A stretch of 13,218 bases of DNA from Candidatus Avelusimicrobium fimicolum (GCA_900541355.1 UQJU01000038.1:1-13218); one strand, 5' to 3'; positions 6,358 to 12,982 are shown, counted from the first letter of the stretch. Translations and numbers: made by a program. Notes: a model not told the origin generated them from the sequence alone.

Positions 6358-6870
6358 TTAGAATTTGCCGTTTACCGGGTTGCCGTTCGTAATGGCGTTG
6401 CAATATTGCCCGGCTTTGGTGTCGTCTCCTAATTGGGTGGGCTTTTCGGCGCTGTCACTGACCGCACCGCAATAGCGGTAGGTTTGGATGACGCTTCCGT
6501 TATCCACCATTACCGTTTTTAATTGGTAAACGTCTTTGGACGTGCTGCGGGTGGCGTTAATGACAAATTTTGTAGCATCAGCCAATGGCATCATTGTAAT
6601 TTTATAGTTTTTTCCACCGTAATCGGAGCCGTTCTGCGGAATTTCCACGTCCAGCACCGCAAAGTTGTTGGCACTCGGCCAGGCATCCTTTTGGAAGCGG
6701 TAGCGTTCCACCGCATCGCGCGTGGCACTCATCAGCGTGAGGGCTTCGGCGGCGCGGGATTTTTCCACAGCCGTGGTGTATTGGGGCAGTGCAATGGCGG
6801 ACAATACGCCGATAATCAGCACTACTACCAACAGTTCAATAAGCGTAAAACCAGAGTTGTTACCAGTCAT
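6358..6870 (-). CDS. Type IV pilin-like protein
   Basis: 170 residues with a class III leader: seven residues MTGNNSG, prepilin peptidase cleavage between G7 and F8, then FTLIE with the conserved Glu at mature position 5, a hydrophobic helix to about residue 28, and the usual alpha-1 continuation (YTTAVEKSRAAEAL). Two C-terminal cysteines (C134, C157) could close the D-loop seen in type IVa pilins. It would be an inner-membrane precursor assembled into pili or a pseudopilus. Ribosome site GGGAG stands before ATG 6870. No pilus-assembly genes are adjacent, so this is a stand-alone pilin or minor pilin, a pattern I associate with Elusimicrobium genomes, where many such genes are scattered. Terminator at 6309-6343, promoter at 6913-6940. 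Confidence 0.9.
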   Translation of the reverse strand: MTGNNSGFTLIELLVVVLIIGVLSAIALPQYTTAVEKSRAAEALTLMSATRDAVERYRFQKDAWPSANNFAVLDVEIPQNGSDYGGKNYKITMMPLADATKFVINATRSTSKDVYQLKTVMVDNGSVIQTYRYCGAVSDSAEKPTQLGDDTKAGQYCNAITNGNPVNGKF

Positions 6871-6912
6871 TTTCTATCTCCCTAAATTAAAATAAAAAAG
6901 CACTTACACCAT

Positions 6913-6940
6913 AGTATAGCAAAAAACGCCCGGATTGCAA
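6913..6940 (-). promoter_or_regulatory. Sigma-70-type promoter of the pilin gene
   Basis: On the minus strand TTGCAA (6935-6940), 16-base spacer, TATACT (6913-6918). Transcription should begin about 35-40 bases upstream of the ATG, leaving room for the GGGAG ribosome site. Confidence 0.7.
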
Positions 6941-6948
6941 TATGCAAG

Positions 6949-6978
6949 AAAAACCGCCGGAGTACAAAACCCCGGCGG
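6949..6978 (-). terminator. Terminator of the J-domain gene
   Basis: Minus-strand stem CCGCCGG (6972-6978) with CCGGCGG (6954-6960), followed by five T (6949-6953). It lies 7 bases after the cbpA-like stop and just upstream of the pilin promoter. Confidence 0.85.
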
Positions 6979-6985
6979 ATAAATA

Positions 6986-7951
6986 TTATCCCAAGGCGGC
7001 CAGTTTGGTAAACAGGTCCTTTTGTTCCTTGCTCAGCGTGCGCGGCACGTCAATCGTCAGGGTTACATATAGGCTTCCCTTGGCGCTTAATCCTTTGCCG
7101 CTTAATTTCAGTTTCTTGCCGTTGTGTGTTCCTGCGGGAACTTTTACTTTGACGGGGCCGTCTAAGGTTGGCACAAAAATCGTGCCGCCCAAGGCCGCCG
7201 TCCACGGCATAAGGGTAACAGGAACATAGAGGTCCTCCCCTTCCAAGCGGTACATCGCGTGCGGGCGGATTTTAACCACCAAATATAAGTCGCCGTTGCC
7301 GCGTTGGGTCGGGTTGCCCATCCCTTTTAGTTTGATTTTTTTGCCTTCGCTCACGCCTGCGGGGAGTTTGACAGTAACCGTACGCCCGTTGGGGAGCGTC
7401 ATCTGCATATTGCCGCCGCGGTGGGCATCTTCCAAATTGAGCGCGAGTTCCGCTTCCACATCGCCCTCCGCCTGGCCAGAAGCCGCACTGCGTCCGAAAT
7501 TCTTGCCAAAGCCGGAGAAACCTCCGCCCATACCGCCAAAAATACTTTGGAAGAAATCGCTGAAATCTCCTCCGCCAAAGGCCTGTGCCCCGCCTGTGCC
7601 GCCAAAGCCGGAAAATCCGCCGGGGTTTCCACCGTAGGAATATTGTTGGTACTGTTGGTACGGATTGCTTCCGGCAGACGAACGGGCGCGGGAAGATGCT
7701 CCGCCGCGGGCATAGTCCTGATAGCCTTGTTCGCCCACTTGGTCGTAGATGGTGCGTTTTTGCTTGTCGGACAAGACGGTATAAGCCTCGTTTAAATCTT
7801 TAAATTTTTCTGTCCATTTGGCTTTTTCCGCTTCCGGGTGCATATCTGGGTGATACTTGCGGGCCATTGTTTTAAACGCTTTTTTTATATCGGCGTCCGA
7901 GGCGGTTTTACTCACGCCTAAAATTTTGTAATAATCTTTGTATTCTGCCAT
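6986..7951 (-). CDS. cbpA: CbpA-type J-domain co-chaperone (DnaJ class B)
   Basis: 321 residues. J domain at about 4-72 with the HPD triad at 34-36 that stimulates DnaK ATP hydrolysis, and the usual helix IV end (YDQVGEQGY). A long Gly/Phe-rich linker follows (about 80-160, repeated GGF and FGG). Then come two C-terminal substrate-binding beta domains (about 163-235 and 236-315) with the paired motifs VKLPAGVSEGKKIKLKGMG and VKVPAGTHNGKKLKLSGKG. The CxxCxGxG zinc repeats of true DnaJ are absent, so this is the CbpA/DnaJ-II class, near the usual length of about 300. Cytoplasmic. GGAAGG precedes the ATG. No dnaK or cbpM is adjacent. It is divergent from the MFS gene with a 50-base AT-rich gap. 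Confidence 0.9.
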   Translation of the reverse strand: MAEYKDYYKILGVSKTASDADIKKAFKTMARKYHPDMHPEAEKAKWTEKFKDLNEAYTVLSDKQKRTIYDQVGEQGYQDYARGGASSRARSSAGSNPYQQYQQYSYGGNPGGFSGFGGTGGAQAFGGGDFSDFFQSIFGGMGGGFSGFGKNFGRSAASGQAEGDVEAELALNLEDAHRGGNMQMTLPNGRTVTVKLPAGVSEGKKIKLKGMGNPTQRGNGDLYLVVKIRPHAMYRLEGEDLYVPVTLMPWTAALGGTIFVPTLDGPVKVKVPAGTHNGKKLKLSGKGLSAKGSLYVTLTIDVPRTLSKEQKDLFTKLAALG

Positions 7952-7978
7952 AATTCACACCTTCCAACTATCATTTTA

Positions 7979-7995
7979 TATAATTTTTCTATATA
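7979..7995 (+). promoter_or_regulatory. -10 elements upstream of the MFS gene
   Basis: Two candidates: TATAAT at 7979-7984, and TATATA at 7990-7995, which lies exactly 6 bases before the ATG at 8002 and would give a leaderless message. The 50-base AT-rich gap also has to hold the divergent promoter of the J-domain gene, whose hexamers I cannot fix with confidence. Confidence 0.45.
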
Positions 7996-8001
7996 TTCAA
8001 T

Positions 8002-9258
8002 ATGCTATTATTAACTAAAAGCGCGAATAAAACGCCCCTAAGGCTGATATTAACAACGGAAGCCTTTTCGTCATTGACGAACGAGTTTATGCAAATTTTG
8101 CTTCCGTGGTATGTTTTGTCGTCCACCGGCAGTATTTTGTGGACGGGGGTTGTGGGGTTTTGTGCGCTGCTGCCGAATATTTTTTCCTCCCTGTTTGGCG
8201 CGCCTATTATTGATAGGTTGGGCCGTTCCAAAACAATGCTCTCGTGCGAGGTTATCCAACTTTTGCTCTTGGGCGCAATTCCTGTTCTTATTTTGACAGG
8301 CAAAGATTTGCCGTGGCTTATCGGCTTGCTCATTTTTTTAAGTTCGTTTTTTGATGCGCCCGGGCAACTGGCGCGGACGGCGCTGTCGCCCACGTTTTCG
8401 CGCTATGCCGAGGTTCCGCTTGCCAAAACTTCCGGCATCATAGAAGCCTTTGACGGCATTATGGCGGTGGCCGGGCCGCTGCTTGCCGGGGCGGTGATTG
8501 CTTACTGTGGCCTTTTGTATGCGTGGGAACTGTGCGTATTCTTTTGCCTTATCATTGTCGTTTTGTGCGTTGTTGTTTTTAGCAACCGCCGGCCCAGGCA
8601 GTTGCGTCCGTTGGCCGGATATCGCGAGGTGATATCCCATTTAAAAACGGACCGTATGCTCTGGGAACCCATTTTATTTACTTTGCCGACTTTTATTTTA
8701 GGACAGTCGTGGGAACTTATTTTGCTTCCGTCTTATATATATGAATATGGGTTCAACTCCGTTTATTTGGGCTTTTTGGGGGCGGCCTTTGGTTTTGGAG
8801 CCTTTGCGGGTGCGTTATTTTTTGCCGGCGCGGCTAAGAGATTTTCCTTCTTTACGCTTCTTTCGTGTAATTATTTAGGCTACTTGCTTTCAATTTTGGT
8901 ATTATATTTCAAGTTGCCTACTTATGTTGTCTTGGCGGCGACGGCCTTATGCGGAATTCCGTTTGGGGCATTTGGGGCGATGATTATCAGCATTATTTTG
9001 ATGCGTACGCCCGTGCCGCTTCGCAGTAAAACCTTGGGGCTTTACGCTACGGCTACCTATACGATTGAAAGCGTTTGCGTACTGGGATTGGCCGCTTGCC
9101 TCAGTTGGGCGGGCCTGCAAAACACGTTGCTTTTTGTAAGCGCGGTATTTATGGGGCTTACTTTTTTGAGCGTGTGTGCCAGAAAAAGAGAAGATTTTTG
9201 GCAGGTTTTATCGTCGGAGAAAAAAAATAGTTTACAAAACAAAAAGGATTTACTATAA
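8002..9258 (+). CDS. Major facilitator superfamily exporter (MFS_3 / EntS-like)
   Basis: 418 residues with about 12 hydrophobic segments and a polar central loop (about 195-225). The loop between helices 2 and 3 carries MFS motif A: GAPIIDRLGRSKT (66-78), with the D-R-x-G-R core. The N-terminal pattern of a conserved helix 1 with NEFMQILLPWYV and the length resemble drug and siderophore exporters such as EntS or macrolide efflux proteins. The substrate cannot be read from sequence. The C-terminus is short, charged and Lys-rich. There is no Shine-Dalgarno sequence before ATG 8002 and no earlier in-frame start; a -10-like TATATA stands 6 bases upstream. The last codons contain the probable promoter of the following tRNA gene. 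Confidence 0.85.
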   Translation: MLLLTKSANKTPLRLILTTEAFSSLTNEFMQILLPWYVLSSTGSILWTGVVGFCALLPNIFSSLFGAPIIDRLGRSKTMLSCEVIQLLLLGAIPVLILTGKDLPWLIGLLIFLSSFFDAPGQLARTALSPTFSRYAEVPLAKTSGIIEAFDGIMAVAGPLLAGAVIAYCGLLYAWELCVFFCLIIVVLCVVVFSNRRPRQLRPLAGYREVISHLKTDRMLWEPILFTLPTFILGQSWELILLPSYIYEYGFNSVYLGFLGAAFGFGAFAGALFFAGAAKRFSFFTLLSCNYLGYLLSILVLYFKLPTYVVLAATALCGIPFGAFGAMIISIILMRTPVPLRSKTLGLYATATYTIESVCVLGLAACLSWAGLQNTLLFVSAVFMGLTFLSVCARKREDFWQVLSSEKKNSLQNKKDLL

Positions 9259-9259
9259 T
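9231..9259 (+). promoter_or_regulatory. Sigma-70 promoter for tRNA-Asn, inside the end of the MFS gene
   Basis: TTTACA (9231-9236), 17-base spacer, TATAAT (9254-9259). The -10 overlaps the MFS stop codon (TAA 9256-9258). Expected start near 9266, about 35 bases before the mature tRNA. Confidence 0.75.
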
Positions 9260-9300
9260 AATTATGTAGCAAGAATAAGCCGTTTAAAAAAACAGATTTT

Positions 9301-9375
9301 TCCCCGATAGCTCAATGGTGGAGCGACCGGCTGTTAACCGGTAGGTTGTAGGTTCGAGCCCTACTCGGGGAGCCA
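9301..9375 (+). tRNA. tRNA-Asn (anticodon GTT)
   Basis: Full cloverleaf: acceptor stem TCCCCGA (9301-9307) with TCGGGGA (9365-9371); D stem GCTC/GAGC; anticodon stem ACCGG/CCGGT with loop CTGTTAA, anticodon GTT at 9333-9335; T stem GTAGG/CCTAC with loop TTCGAGC. Discriminator G at 9372 and genome-encoded CCA at 9373-9375. It is a single gene between promoter and terminator. No integrase or partial duplicate of its 3' end is seen in the window. Confidence 0.97.
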
Positions 9376-9384
9376 TTTAAAAAG

Positions 9385-9407
9385 CCACGCGAAAGCGTGG
9401 TTTTTTT
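9385..9407 (+). terminator. Terminator after tRNA-Asn
   Basis: Stem CCACGC (9385-9390) with GCGTGG (9395-9400), stable GAAA tetraloop, seven T (9401-9407). Confidence 0.92.
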
Positions 9408-9465
9408 GTATCTTATAATAAACCCGTACATTTTGGGCGGGCGTTTTATTTAGGAGTTTTTCCAT

Positions 9466-9864
9466 ATGACAGAAATTACTTGTACTTATACCGGCGACGG
9501 GGAAACCAATCTTGTACACGGACCGACTGGAACCACGATTCAAACCGATTTGCCGCCAGACAACGGCGGGCAGGGGCGTTGCTTTTCGCCCACCGATTTG
9601 TTGGCTTCGGCCTTTGCTTCCTGCACGCTTACGATTATGGGCAAAATGGCCGCCGCGCGCGGGGAAGATTTTAAGGGCGCGCATTTATCCATACAAAAAA
9701 TTATGGCTGCTAATCCGCGCCGCGTGGGGGAGTTTGTATTAAAAATCACCTTTCCCGCACATTTTTCGCCGGAGCAAAAAAAGTTCTACTTATCGGCAGT
9801 ACAAGCCTGCCCGGTACATCAAACATTAAGCAGAGAAGTAAAGGTAACGGTGGAAGTTTTATAA
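9466..9864 (+). CDS. OsmC-family protein (first of a tandem pair)
   Basis: 132 residues, the normal length for the OsmC/Ohr family. The two family cysteines are in place: C53 in ASCTLTIM at the start of the central helix and C115 in ACPVHQTL. In characterised members these form the thiol pair that reduces organic hydroperoxides. The SPTDLLASAF block before C53 is typical. The CPVH form points to the broad OsmC/YhfA-like group rather than clearly to Ohr. Cytoplasmic. AGGAG stands upstream of ATG 9466, and a TATAAT (9414-9419) is the likely -10, close behind the tRNA terminator. No terminator separates it from the second OsmC gene 59 bases downstream, so read-through is possible. Confidence 0.9.
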   Translation: MTEITCTYTGDGETNLVHGPTGTTIQTDLPPDNGGQGRCFSPTDLLASAFASCTLTIMGKMAAARGEDFKGAHLSIQKIMAANPRRVGEFVLKITFPAHFSPEQKKFYLSAVQACPVHQTLSREVKVTVEVL

Positions 9865-9923
9865 CCTAAAATTTTTTGCCCGAAACGGCGTTTAATCTGT
9901 TATTATACCCATAGGAGGGAAAT

Positions 9924-10304
9924 ATGATTACAACAACTTTGGCAGAAAACTTGCAAACGGTAAGCGTACTGGACGGGAAAAACGGTTCTGTGCGCACCGC
10001 GTATTTTGACCCGCGCGAGGATATGCAGCCCGGCGAAGTGTTGGCCAGCGCGTTGGGAGCGTGTATGCTGACGATGATTGGCTATGCCGCCCAAAAACGG
10101 GGGGAGGACGTAACGGGTACTACGCTTTCCGTGGCGCCGCAGTTTGGCGGCACGCCGCGGCGGGTAGTGTCGGTGGAATTGGTGTTTACGTTTAAGGACA
10201 ATTTGTCCGGCGAGCAGAAAAACTTTTACACACATATCGCCCAAACCTGCCCGGTGCATAACAGCCTGCGTGAAGACGTGGAATATAAAATAACCGTTAA
10301 ATAA
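9924..10304 (+). CDS. OsmC-family protein (second of a tandem pair)
   Basis: 126 residues, paralogous to its upstream neighbour, with matching blocks around both cysteines: C47 in GACMLTM and C109 in TCPVHNSL, plus shared RGED, PRRV and GEQKNFY segments. The N-terminal strand region differs, so the two have been separate for long and may differ in substrate. GGAGGG lies just before the ATG. A weak promoter is possible (TTGCCC 9876-9881, 19-base spacer, TATTAT 9901-9906). A strong terminator follows the stop directly (10311-10338). Role by family: detoxification of organic peroxides. Confidence 0.9.
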   Translation: MITTTLAENLQTVSVLDGKNGSVRTAYFDPREDMQPGEVLASALGACMLTMIGYAAQKRGEDVTGTTLSVAPQFGGTPRRVVSVELVFTFKDNLSGEQKNFYTHIAQTCPVHNSLREDVEYKITVK

Positions 10305-10310
10305 TATGCT

Positions 10311-10338
10311 CCCGCACTTTTTACAGTGCGGGATTTTT
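10311..10338 (+). terminator. Terminator of the OsmC pair, overlapping the next promoter
   Basis: Stem CCCGCAC (10311-10317) with GTGCGGG (10326-10332), loop TTTTTACA, then ATTTTT. The loop contains the -35 box of the next gene. Confidence 0.9.
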
Positions 10339-10347
10339 CTGTATAAT
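10320..10347 (+). promoter_or_regulatory. Sigma-70 promoter of the HExxH membrane gene (leaderless)
   Basis: TTTACA (10320-10325), 16-base spacer, TATAAT (10342-10347). Six bases separate the -10 from ATG 10354, so transcription should start on the start codon itself. Confidence 0.75.
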
Positions 10348-10353
10348 ATCTCT

Positions 10354-10950
10354 ATGATTCATTTAGACCCATACCGCCAAAGTTTCATTTATTTTAAATG
10401 GGGCTTTTGGAGTGTATTTATTTTGGGCGGGCTATTGATATGGGGATGTACCCACATAGAAAGCCCGCTGTTAAAAATACTGTTGGACAATATTTTCGTC
10501 TATTTGCCCAACTATTTAACGCACGAATTTTCGCACCGTTTTTGGGCTGTTTTAGGCTGGGAGTGGTGGACGTATGCTTCCGGCAACGGTATGGAAACGC
10601 TGATTCCGCTTATTTTATGTTTTTGGGCCTTGCGTTTAAAGGGCGGGCGGCTGTTGCAGCCTGTTTTGCTTTATTGGCTGGCTACTACTTTGTATGGGGC
10701 GGGAATTTATTGCGCAGACGCGCGCGCGATGAAATTGCCTCTTACCTCTTCCGATATGGTTACAAGTTATGCCCCCGGTGCGGTAAAGGGGGATTGGGTG
10801 TATATCTTGGAGCCGCTGGGCTTATTAAATTATGATGTGATTATCGGGCATATCCTAATGTATATGGCTGTATTCTTTTTGTTAATAGCCGTATGGAGTG
10901 TGTGGTATTATTGGACTCACTACGAGCAATATTTGTCCCATACGCCCTAG
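10354..10950 (+). CDS. Membrane protein with HExxH motif, putative intramembrane zinc metalloprotease
   Basis: 198 residues from ATG 10354. The frame is open upstream to ATG 10306, but those codons run through the preceding gene's terminator and this gene's promoter, so I reject that start. About five hydrophobic segments (roughly 12-32, 42-56, 82-95, 103-120, 163-186). HEFSH at 57-61 is an HExxH zinc-binding motif at the end of a hydrophobic segment, followed by GNGMETLIP with E81 as a possible third ligand and NYDVIIGH (159-166) as another conserved-looking block. This recalls M50/site-2-protease-like membrane metallopeptidases, but the usual NPDG-type motif is missing. Protease activity is inference; it may be a membrane protein of unknown function. 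No ribosome site. Confidence 0.65.
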   Translation: MIHLDPYRQSFIYFKWGFWSVFILGGLLIWGCTHIESPLLKILLDNIFVYLPNYLTHEFSHRFWAVLGWEWWTYASGNGMETLIPLILCFWALRLKGGRLLQPVLLYWLATTLYGAGIYCADARAMKLPLTSSDMVTSYAPGAVKGDWVYILEPLGLLNYDVIIGHILMYMAVFFLLIAVWSVWYYWTHYEQYLSHTP

Positions 10951-10986
10951 GTCCTTTGGCCCTGGCAAGTCATCCTCTTAAACCGC

Positions 10987-10992
10987 TATAAT
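10987..10992 (+). promoter_or_regulatory. -10 element of the secreted protease gene (leaderless)
   Basis: TATAAT exactly 6 bases before ATG 10999, the same geometry as the gene before it. The -35 region is weak (TGGCAA at 10963-10968 with 18-base spacing is the best I see). No terminator or ribosome site lies in the 48-base gap. Confidence 0.6.
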
Positions 10993-10998
10993 ATATGT

Positions 10999-12090
10999 AT
11001 GACCCGATTTGTTTTCATTGTTAGTTTGATGCTAGGCTTTTCTCTCCCGGTTTGTGCGCAGTTATTCCGCGTGCCTGCCGCTAGTATTAAATTGGCAAAA
11101 ACCGGGGCTGAAATGACCTCTTTCCCGCGCATAATGCCCGAACTAACCAAAAGAATTTTTGCCGCTTCCCGGAGCCGTTTTGCAGGTCCGCGTGAACTTA
11201 TGGCACGTGTGCCGAAGGGGCTTATTCAGGTGGCGCGTCCGGAATCTCCAACGGTATTAGGAACCGGTTTTTTATTTGAATCACACGGACAACTATGGGC
11301 GGCGATGCCGTATCATATTGGGGGAGCAGCGGGGCAAAAACGCGTAGCGCGTGTGTGGACAAATAACGGTTTAAAAGAGTACACGGTAACGGTTGCCGTT
11401 AGCGGGAGTGCGGGGTGGAGTTCGCCGGATGTGTCTTTGGCTCCCTTACCCAAGAGTGCGCTTGAAAAAGGGGCTGAACCTTTTTCGTTGGGCACAGTAC
11501 GGACCAATGTTCCCTCTTATTCGTTTGGTTATGTGGCGGGCCCGTACGGGCGGCGAGACTTTTTGCCCGTTCGGCGCGATATTATCAACGCGGCGGGTTT
11601 CGGCGTGATTGGCAAGCGCGAAATCAAGCAAGATGATGTAAGAACACCTTTTTTGTTGAGCGGTTACTGCGGTTCACCCGTGTTCCAAAAGCAGGGGGAT
11701 AATTGGCAGGTGGTGGCCTTGCACTCTGGCGGATGTGCTATGCCGGGCAGCCGGGCGCAGAGCCATACCTACGCCGTCAATCTTTCTCAGGCTGTGCCTA
11801 TGATGTTGGACCAATATTTTCAAGCGGAAAAACTGCCCGCGCGCCCGTTGGTGTTCCGCGGGTGGGAAATTGGCCGTTTGTTGTTAGAGGAACGCGTGAA
11901 AAGTGTGGCGGTGTGGCGTGGGGAAAAAGCCGTGTTTACGCTGGATTTGCGCAATTATCCGCAACCGTACGAGGATGCACACGCCGAATTGGCATTTGCC
12001 GAGTTTGATTTACAGTCCGGGGATGTGCTGCGCTTTACCGTACTTAACGAAAAGCGCAAACTCCGGGTAATGGAATTTACGCTTCCGTAA
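10999..12090 (+). CDS. Secreted chymotrypsin-fold (PA clan) protease with Cys at the nucleophile position
   Basis: 363 residues. Signal peptide 1-20 (cleavage after VCA; no lipobox). A Ser/Arg-rich linker follows, then a trypsin-like domain at about 75-275. Putative triad: H106 in AAMPYHIGG after GTGFLFE; D144 in SSPDVSLAPL; nucleophile C224 in SGYCGSPVF, where serine relatives have GxSGSP. H242 in VVALHSGG corresponds to the S1-pocket region and matches the GxHS-type motif of viral 3C/NIa enzymes. About 85 further residues (281-363) form an apparently beta-rich C-terminal domain. The codon for residue 224 reads TGC clearly. Either a bacterial PA-clan cysteine protease or an altered, perhaps inactive, relative. 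Exported to periplasm or outside. Leaderless start with TATAAT 6 bases upstream; convergent with the ankyrin gene, 15 bases apart. Confidence 0.75.
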   Translation: MTRFVFIVSLMLGFSLPVCAQLFRVPAASIKLAKTGAEMTSFPRIMPELTKRIFAASRSRFAGPRELMARVPKGLIQVARPESPTVLGTGFLFESHGQLWAAMPYHIGGAAGQKRVARVWTNNGLKEYTVTVAVSGSAGWSSPDVSLAPLPKSALEKGAEPFSLGTVRTNVPSYSFGYVAGPYGRRDFLPVRRDIINAAGFGVIGKREIKQDDVRTPFLLSGYCGSPVFQKQGDNWQVVALHSGGCAMPGSRAQSHTYAVNLSQAVPMMLDQYFQAEKLPARPLVFRGWEIGRLLLEERVKSVAVWRGEKAVFTLDLRNYPQPYEDAHAELAFAEFDLQSGDVLRFTVLNEKRKLRVMEFTLP

Positions 12091-12105
12091 AACGAAAAAT
12101 CCTTT

Positions 12106-12813
12106 TTATTTGGCCGCTTTCTTTTTTAAGAGGGCGGCTATTTTTTTGGCGTTTTTGCCACCTTTTAATTGGAGCATTTTTAAAATTTTGTCCAGTTGCT
12201 TGGGGGTGGCTTTGGCACCGTTTTCTAAAAGGATTTGCACGCGCGCCGGGTCCAGCGTGGCGGCGGCGTAGTACAGCGGGGGAAAACCCGCGTTGTCCGC
12301 CAGATTCGGATTCGCCCCGCGTTTAAGCATATAGGTAAGTAAATCCGTCCGGGCCTGTTCGGTTTCAAACGGTTGGGTAAGTGCCATAATGAGAACGGTG
12401 GCTCCCAAATGAGTTTGTATGTTTAAATCGGCCTCGCGGAACACAAGCAGTTTGGCGGCTTCGGCCTGTCCGTCGCGGGCGGCAATATAGAGCGGAGTCC
12501 AACCGTCGGGAGTGGGGATATTAATATCAAAATCTTGGTCTAATAAAAAATTGATAACGTCCTCGTTTCCGCCAGAAGCAGCGGCCTGTAAAGCGTTAAA
12601 ATTCATTTCGCTGTATTGGCGGTCCTCGTCGTCAAAAAAGAGCGTATAAGCGGCCGGGGCGCCCTCTTCCAGGGCTTCCTTTACGGACAGCAAATCCCCA
12701 TAATAGGCGGCGGTTATCAAGGCTTCGCCCAGTTGTTCTTTGCGCGCGTGATGATAGCCCGCTGCCAGCCACCCCACCAGAATAGTAATCAAGAGGATAA
12801 CGAATTTCTTCAT
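12106..12813 (-). CDS. Membrane-anchored or secreted ankyrin-repeat protein
   Basis: 235 residues. Residues 4-19 are hydrophobic after MKK: an uncleaved anchor or a signal peptide. Five ankyrin-type repeats follow at about 28-57, 71-100, 103-132, 136-170 and 174-203. The best match to consensus is the third (DGWTPLYIAARDGQAEAAKLL); the fourth has an insertion, and an acidic loop FFDDEDRQ separates the first two. The C-terminus (208-235) is Lys-rich. Ankyrin repeats bind other proteins, so an envelope protein-binding role is likely, with unknown partner. No ribosome site; TACAAT (12820-12825) stands 6 bases before the ATG. No clear terminator in the 15 bases to the convergent protease gene. 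Confidence 0.85.
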   Translation of the reverse strand: MKKFVILLITILVGWLAAGYHHARKEQLGEALITAAYYGDLLSVKEALEEGAPAAYTLFFDDEDRQYSEMNFNALQAAASGGNEDVINFLLDQDFDINIPTPDGWTPLYIAARDGQAEAAKLLVFREADLNIQTHLGATVLIMALTQPFETEQARTDLLTYMLKRGANPNLADNAGFPPLYYAAATLDPARVQILLENGAKATPKQLDKILKMLQLKGGKNAKKIAALLKKKAAK

Positions 12814-12819
12814 AATTTT

Positions 12820-12825
12820 ATTGTA
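12820..12825 (-). promoter_or_regulatory. -10 element of the ankyrin gene (leaderless)
   Basis: TACAAT on the minus strand with 6 bases (AAAATT) to the ATG. The -35 region is weak; CGTACA at 16-base spacing is the best match. Confidence 0.55.
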
Positions 12826-12932
12826 GCAAAAATATGTTGCCTGTACGGGGTCTATGAATAGGTTTCGGGAACTGCCGATTGGGTAGTTGGGCGTTTATGG
12901 AAATCAAGGTCATACGGGAAGGTTTCTGTCCA

Positions 12933-12982
12933 GGATGACGACACTCCGCGGACTATTGTTTTTTGCAGTCATCCAAGAGTGT
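12933..12982. repeat. Two interlocking inverted repeats in the 346-base intergenic region
   Basis: GGATGAC (12933-12939) pairs with GTCATCC (12968-12974), and ACACTC (12941-12946) pairs with GAGTGT (12977-12982). The order a-b-a'-b' means the two stems interlock. The region 12814-13159 otherwise holds a small hairpin at 12870-12888 (seven pairs, one wobble), a run of 12 T (13039-13050) and a promoter, but no gene I can support. Confidence 0.5.

Noticed and set aside
7296..7803. Plus-strand frames of 72-124 residues opposite the J-domain gene
   Set aside because: They are antisense shadows of the Gly/Phe-rich and C-terminal domains; Pro- or Arg-rich and without ribosome sites.
9301..9375. Phage attachment site in tRNA-Asn
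   Set aside because: No integrase gene and no second copy of the tRNA 3' end in the window; the prophage end lies 3 kb away.
10306..10353. Upstream ATG extension of the HExxH gene
   Set aside because: These codons are the OsmC terminator stem-loop and the -35/-10 boxes of the gene itself.
11038..11061. Lipobox in the protease signal peptide (LPVC)
   Set aside because: Val precedes the Cys, where lipoboxes need Gly, Ala or Ser; cleavage by signal peptidase I after VCA is the better reading.
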